64,000 nt of DNA from the NCBI RefSeq assembly GCF_004104355.1, contig NZ_RJLM01000003.1, positions 310,001 through 374,000 of the forward strand, written 5' to 3'. Below the pieces are notes generated by a model. It did not search any database. It worked only from the letters and a program-made list of their open reading frames with translations, and was not told the origin of the DNA. Below are positions 61,793-64,000 of this stretch, piece after piece. Source of the stretch: Photobacterium chitinilyticum. GTDB lineage: Bacteria > Pseudomonadota > Gammaproteobacteria > Enterobacterales > Vibrionaceae. A program made the translations under genes and the position numbers. Every line of letters starts with the position of its first letter. Position 1 is the stretch's first letter.

Positions 61793-62389
61793 CTATTCAC
61801 AGAGATCCAGCTCATTGTGAATCAGTACTACGCACTGGGAGGCAAACAACATCTTTGGCCCCAGACTGATCTTTGTTGCTCCTAGTCGTTTCAAGCTGTT
61901 AAAGCTCTTCTTTGGCATAGGGATATGATCTGTAAGTAGAAAACAAGGATTACCCTGAAATTCCTGTTCACGAATAGGAGTGCCTTTTTTGTCCATCATG
62001 AACAACTGATAATCTTCCGCCAACTCCTGTACGAGTTTTTCAAAGCTAATGGTGCGCACGGTAATACCACCGTCGACATCACGCTCTTGTTCCTTCGTCA
62101 TACCTCTGGAGATATCCAATGCCTTAGCAACCATACTCAGCAGTGCTTGCTCGTGAAAACCACCGATATTACTAATCTCGTTAGCGTTAAAACAAATGGT
62201 ACGAGAAAAGTCCTGAGTGCTTTCCAGTACCAAGTAAATAACGACATCATCGCGATGCGACTGTGCCACAAAGATAGCGTTCATCAGTGTGTGGGCCAAG
62301 ATTTCAGTGTGAGCCTCCTGGCCAACTGACGCCAGTAATTGCTGGCTGTCCGTAGGTGCAGATCTGGCTCGTAATACAAAGGCGCGCAT
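61793..62389 (-). CDS. TrmY-like SPOUT methyltransferase (UPF0217/DUF358)
   Basis: About 198 residues from the ATG at 62389 (MRAFVLRARSAP, the family start). The UPF0217 family includes archaeal TrmY, which makes N1-methylpseudouridine 54 in tRNA. Conserved here are HTEILAHTLMNAIF, STQDFSRTICFN and LGPKMLFASQCVVLIHNELD, the knotted C-terminal SAM region. In bacteria the true target is not settled. Monocistronic. Confidence 0.88.
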   Translation of the reverse strand: MRAFVLRARSAPTDSQQLLASVGQEAHTEILAHTLMNAIFVAQSHRDDVVIYLVLESTQDFSRTICFNANEISNIGGFHEQALLSMVAKALDISRGMTKEQERDVDGGITVRTISFEKLVQELAEDYQLFMMDKKGTPIREQEFQGNPCFLLTDHIPMPKKSFNSLKRLGATKISLGPKMLFASQCVVLIHNELDLCE

Positions 62390-62633
62390 AAATATATGTC
62401 CTGCTGGTTTAAATATTGCTCTTGTTATCAGTGCAGATGCCCGTAGTAACTTCATCACCACGCATCACAGCTGGCTATTATCACAGCTTTAACGGGTTAT
62501 GTAACTGTAATAATCTGAATCAACAAAATAAAAAATGTACAAAAAACCGCCATGCGACCTCTGTCAGTATAAGAGCGCCACACATCAACGTTGGAGTCAG
62601 ATTTGATGTTTCAAAATAAAACGAAAATAAACC

Positions 62634-62661
62634 TTTACAATATCTGATGTTAGGGTATGAT
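62634..62661 (+). promoter_or_regulatory. cspA-type promoter
   Basis: TTTACA (62634-62639), a 16-base spacer and TATGAT (62656-62661). It predicts a leader of about 180 bases before the csp ATG. Confidence 0.55.
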
Positions 62662-62845
62662 TCGTCTCGCTCTGTTGTTCAGAGTTATTAATGAAACATT
62701 AAGTAAAAGTAAACCTCAGAATTTCTTCGTTATTGTTGTTATCCTCAGTGTTTCCCTTAGCTTCATCGTCACATTCAATAATTCAAGCTTTCAGCGCATC
62801 GCACTATCGCGATAATTCTATGAAATAAAATATAAGGGACACATC
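62662..62845 (+). promoter_or_regulatory. Long 5' leader of the cold-shock gene
   Basis: An untranslated leader of about 180 bases, similar in length to the thermosensing cspA leader of E. coli (159 bases). No exact E. coli cold box is seen. The ribosome site TAAGGGAC precedes the ATG. Confidence 0.5.
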
Positions 62846-63058
62846 ATGTCTAACAAAACAACTGGTCTAGTAAAGTGGTTTAACGAAGAGAAAGGTTTCG
62901 GTTTCATTACTCAAGACAACGGCGGTGCTGACGTATTCGTTCACTTCCGCGCTATCGCTTCTGAAGGCTTCAAAACACTTGCTGAAGGCCAGAAAGTGTC
63001 TTTCGAAGTAGAACAAGGCCAAAAAGGCCCTCAAGCAGCTAACGTAGTAGCGCTTTAA
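62846..63058 (+). CDS. CspA-family cold-shock protein
   Basis: 70 residues, single OB-fold cold-shock domain. RNP1 KGFGFIT and RNP2 VFVHF are intact, with [13 protein letters not shown] at the start. It acts as an RNA chaperone that melts secondary structure at low temperature. Strong codon bias and long leader. A 13-bp perfect hairpin follows. Confidence 0.97.
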
Positions 63059-63070
63059 GATTTGTAAGTC

Positions 63071-63100
63071 GGCGTAAATGGTGTCATCACCATTTACGCC
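63071..63100 (+). terminator. 13-bp perfect hairpin after csp
   Basis: GGCGTAAATGGTG pairs with CACCATTTACGCC around TCAT. It is unusually strong, but no T-run follows, so it may be an mRNA 3' stabiliser rather than an intrinsic terminator. Confidence 0.65.
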
Positions 63101-63317
63101 ACTTCATGCTCATCATTAACAAGTTATTTATACCGTATCTTCGAAAATATAAACATTTCAAACATCTGCTTTTTGTATATGTCGTCACGTTCCATATTCA
63201 CTTCGTTATATCATTATAAATAAAATCATTAAACATAAGTATCAGTGACTAAACTCATCTTTAGGTTTTTTAACTTATTGTGGTTATGCCATGCTGATAA
63301 TAAATATAAGGAATAAT
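63101..63317. other. Intergenic, AT-rich
   Basis: No ORF; probably carries the promoter of the next two small genes. A GATAAT at about 63292-63297 could be a -10 element, with no clear -35. Confidence 0.3.
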
Positions 63318-63398
63318 ATGTCTCGTTCAATAGGTCGTAAACGCTTTTGGTTTCAGCAATCCCGCAAAGAAAACAGCTCAATGAAAAAACAGAGGTAA
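63318..63398 (+). CDS. Small basic 26-residue peptide
   Basis: AAGGA sits 6-10 bases before the ATG. The peptide is Arg/Lys-rich with a W-F pair (RKRFWFQQSRKENSS) and no signal. It ends 4 bases before the next gene's ATG. It resembles the candidate peptide at 6698-6772. Function unknown; a leader peptide or RNA-binding peptide is possible. Confidence 0.5.
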   Translation: MSRSIGRKRFWFQQSRKENSSMKKQR

Positions 63399-63402
63399 TT
63401 AA

Positions 63403-63612
63403 ATGGTAGTGAACTTTAATATTTTAAAAGGTAACGTCTCTTGGAATGCAACAGTACATCAATTAAATAGCGATATATTATTACGCCATGTTCTAATGAA
63501 AGGCAATGTGGCTAATGTTAATATTGAATTTTCGTATTGTGAGAAAACTTGCGAAGGTGACATCATTAACGAAGAGAATCAACTTATCGGTAATTTTTCA
63601 ATTACTCATTAA
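63403..63612 (+). CDS. Small hypothetical protein, 69 residues
   Basis: Starts 4 bases after the previous stop with AGAGGT overlapping that stop, so it is translationally coupled. The sequence has alternating short strands (FNILKGNVSWNATVHQL) and two Cys (FSYCEKTCEG). No family recognised. It lies downstream of the csp gene and may be part of the cold response. Confidence 0.6.
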   Translation: MVVNFNILKGNVSWNATVHQLNSDILLRHVLMKGNVANVNIEFSYCEKTCEGDIINEENQLIGNFSITH

Positions 63613-63836
63613 TGCTTTTAGAACATTTATTATATGAACTTTTTGTTTATACTCGCTTACTCTTCTAAAGCTCATTTGTTATAAACACCAAACTGAAAAC
63701 CATTCTGTCACAGGTTAAAACCTCGTTATTTGGCTATTTAAATGCCAGTACTCACATCAGTTCTAATCTAACCAATGTGATCTAACCTAAGTGATGGGTA
63801 TTGACTTCACCGACTATAATTAACTAGCCAGAATAG

Positions 63837-64000
63837 TCCCTCATCATCATAGATGACAAATGGTTTCAGAGTGATTGGTTTTACCGATCACAACAATCAG
63901 TTTTTTCCATCAGTTTTACCTCCAAAAACCCAGAAGGGGCAACACAGTGGATTCCCGATGATGAGAGCGCATCAGAAATATTTCCTGATACCCAAGAGAA
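63837..64000 (+). other. Start-less protein-like frame running off the window
   Basis: After a stop at 63834, the frame stays open to the window end and reads DDKWFQSDWFYRSQQSVFSI and onward, which looks like real protein. There is no ATG, GTG or TTG in this frame within the window. It may be a gene with a mutated start, an unusual start (ATA at 63849), or chance. Confidence 0.3.

Noticed and set aside
1-64000. tRNA, rRNA or CRISPR arrays
   Set aside because: None seen by eye: no regularly spaced direct repeats and no cloverleaf-like sequences; a covariance search would be needed to exclude them fully.

Overview
The window looks like a chromosome segment from a marine gammaproteobacterium of the Vibrionaceae, most like Photobacterium or Vibrio. 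The reasons are the gene complement (NupC-type CNT permease, GuaC, OvoA, CreA, TrmY-like UPF0217 protein, CspA family, a SecD paralogue away from yajC) and the protein sequences themselves. The assignment rests on recognised families, not on a search.

Layout. 1-9.6 kb: the 5' part of a secD paralogue, a HibD-type dehydrogenase, a nucleoside permease, an outer-membrane barrel, a secreted repeat protein, an SRPBCC protein and a GNAT acetyltransferase, with long AT-rich gaps. 9.6-15.6 kb: a coiled-coil membrane protein, ovoA (ovothiol synthesis) followed by a DUF1289/CWC zinc-ribbon-like fusion, a META-domain lipoprotein, a DUF2157 membrane protein and creA. 15.6-20.4 kb: a four-gene operon of TolC-like protein, HlyD-like adaptor and two ABC-2 permeases, with no ATPase subunit and a Fur-like site upstream. 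20.7-28.6 kb: a His-rich secreted protein, a CPA2 antiporter, a YiaVW-like pair with a divergent AraC regulator, and guaC with a promoter-proximal terminator. 28.7-35.5 kb: an accessory island. It holds a truncated P2-type portal gene, an Ogr/Delta zinc-finger gene with an excellent LexA box, an AT-rich lipoprotein, decayed ORFs, a truncated IS1595-type transposase, a two-TM protein of unknown function and an MscS channel.

35.5-42 kb: an AgcS symporter, then the operon tlpA-DUF4266-DUF3570-apbE-dsbD. This is the most interesting block. It combines a periplasmic thiol-reducing system, a small secreted protein ending in GGGGCGCN, an outer-membrane barrel carrying an ApbE-type flavinylation motif (D65..S71), and an FMN transferase with an altered metal site. 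42-52.3 kb: a complete Tad (Flp) pilus operon in the order flp-rcpC-rcpA-cpaD-tadZ-tadA-B-C-D-E-F-G, but without the TadV prepilin peptidase. 52.3-57.2 kb: two divergent large lipoproteins that share an N-terminal module and a strong Fur box, one adjoining the pilus operon. 57.4-64 kb: a small ORF, a DUF502 protein, a frameshifted membrane protein, a HAD phosphatase, a SigZ-like ECF sigma factor, a nucleoside hydrolase, a TrmY-like protein, a cold-shock gene with a long leader, and two coupled small ORFs.

How genes may work together (inference): DsbD would pass electrons to TlpA to keep the Cys residues of the DUF4266 protein reduced, while ApbE attaches FMN to the DUF3570 barrel. The Fur-like sites suggest that the export operon and the two lipoproteins respond to iron. 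The portal/Ogr pair is a remnant of a P2-like prophage next to guaC.
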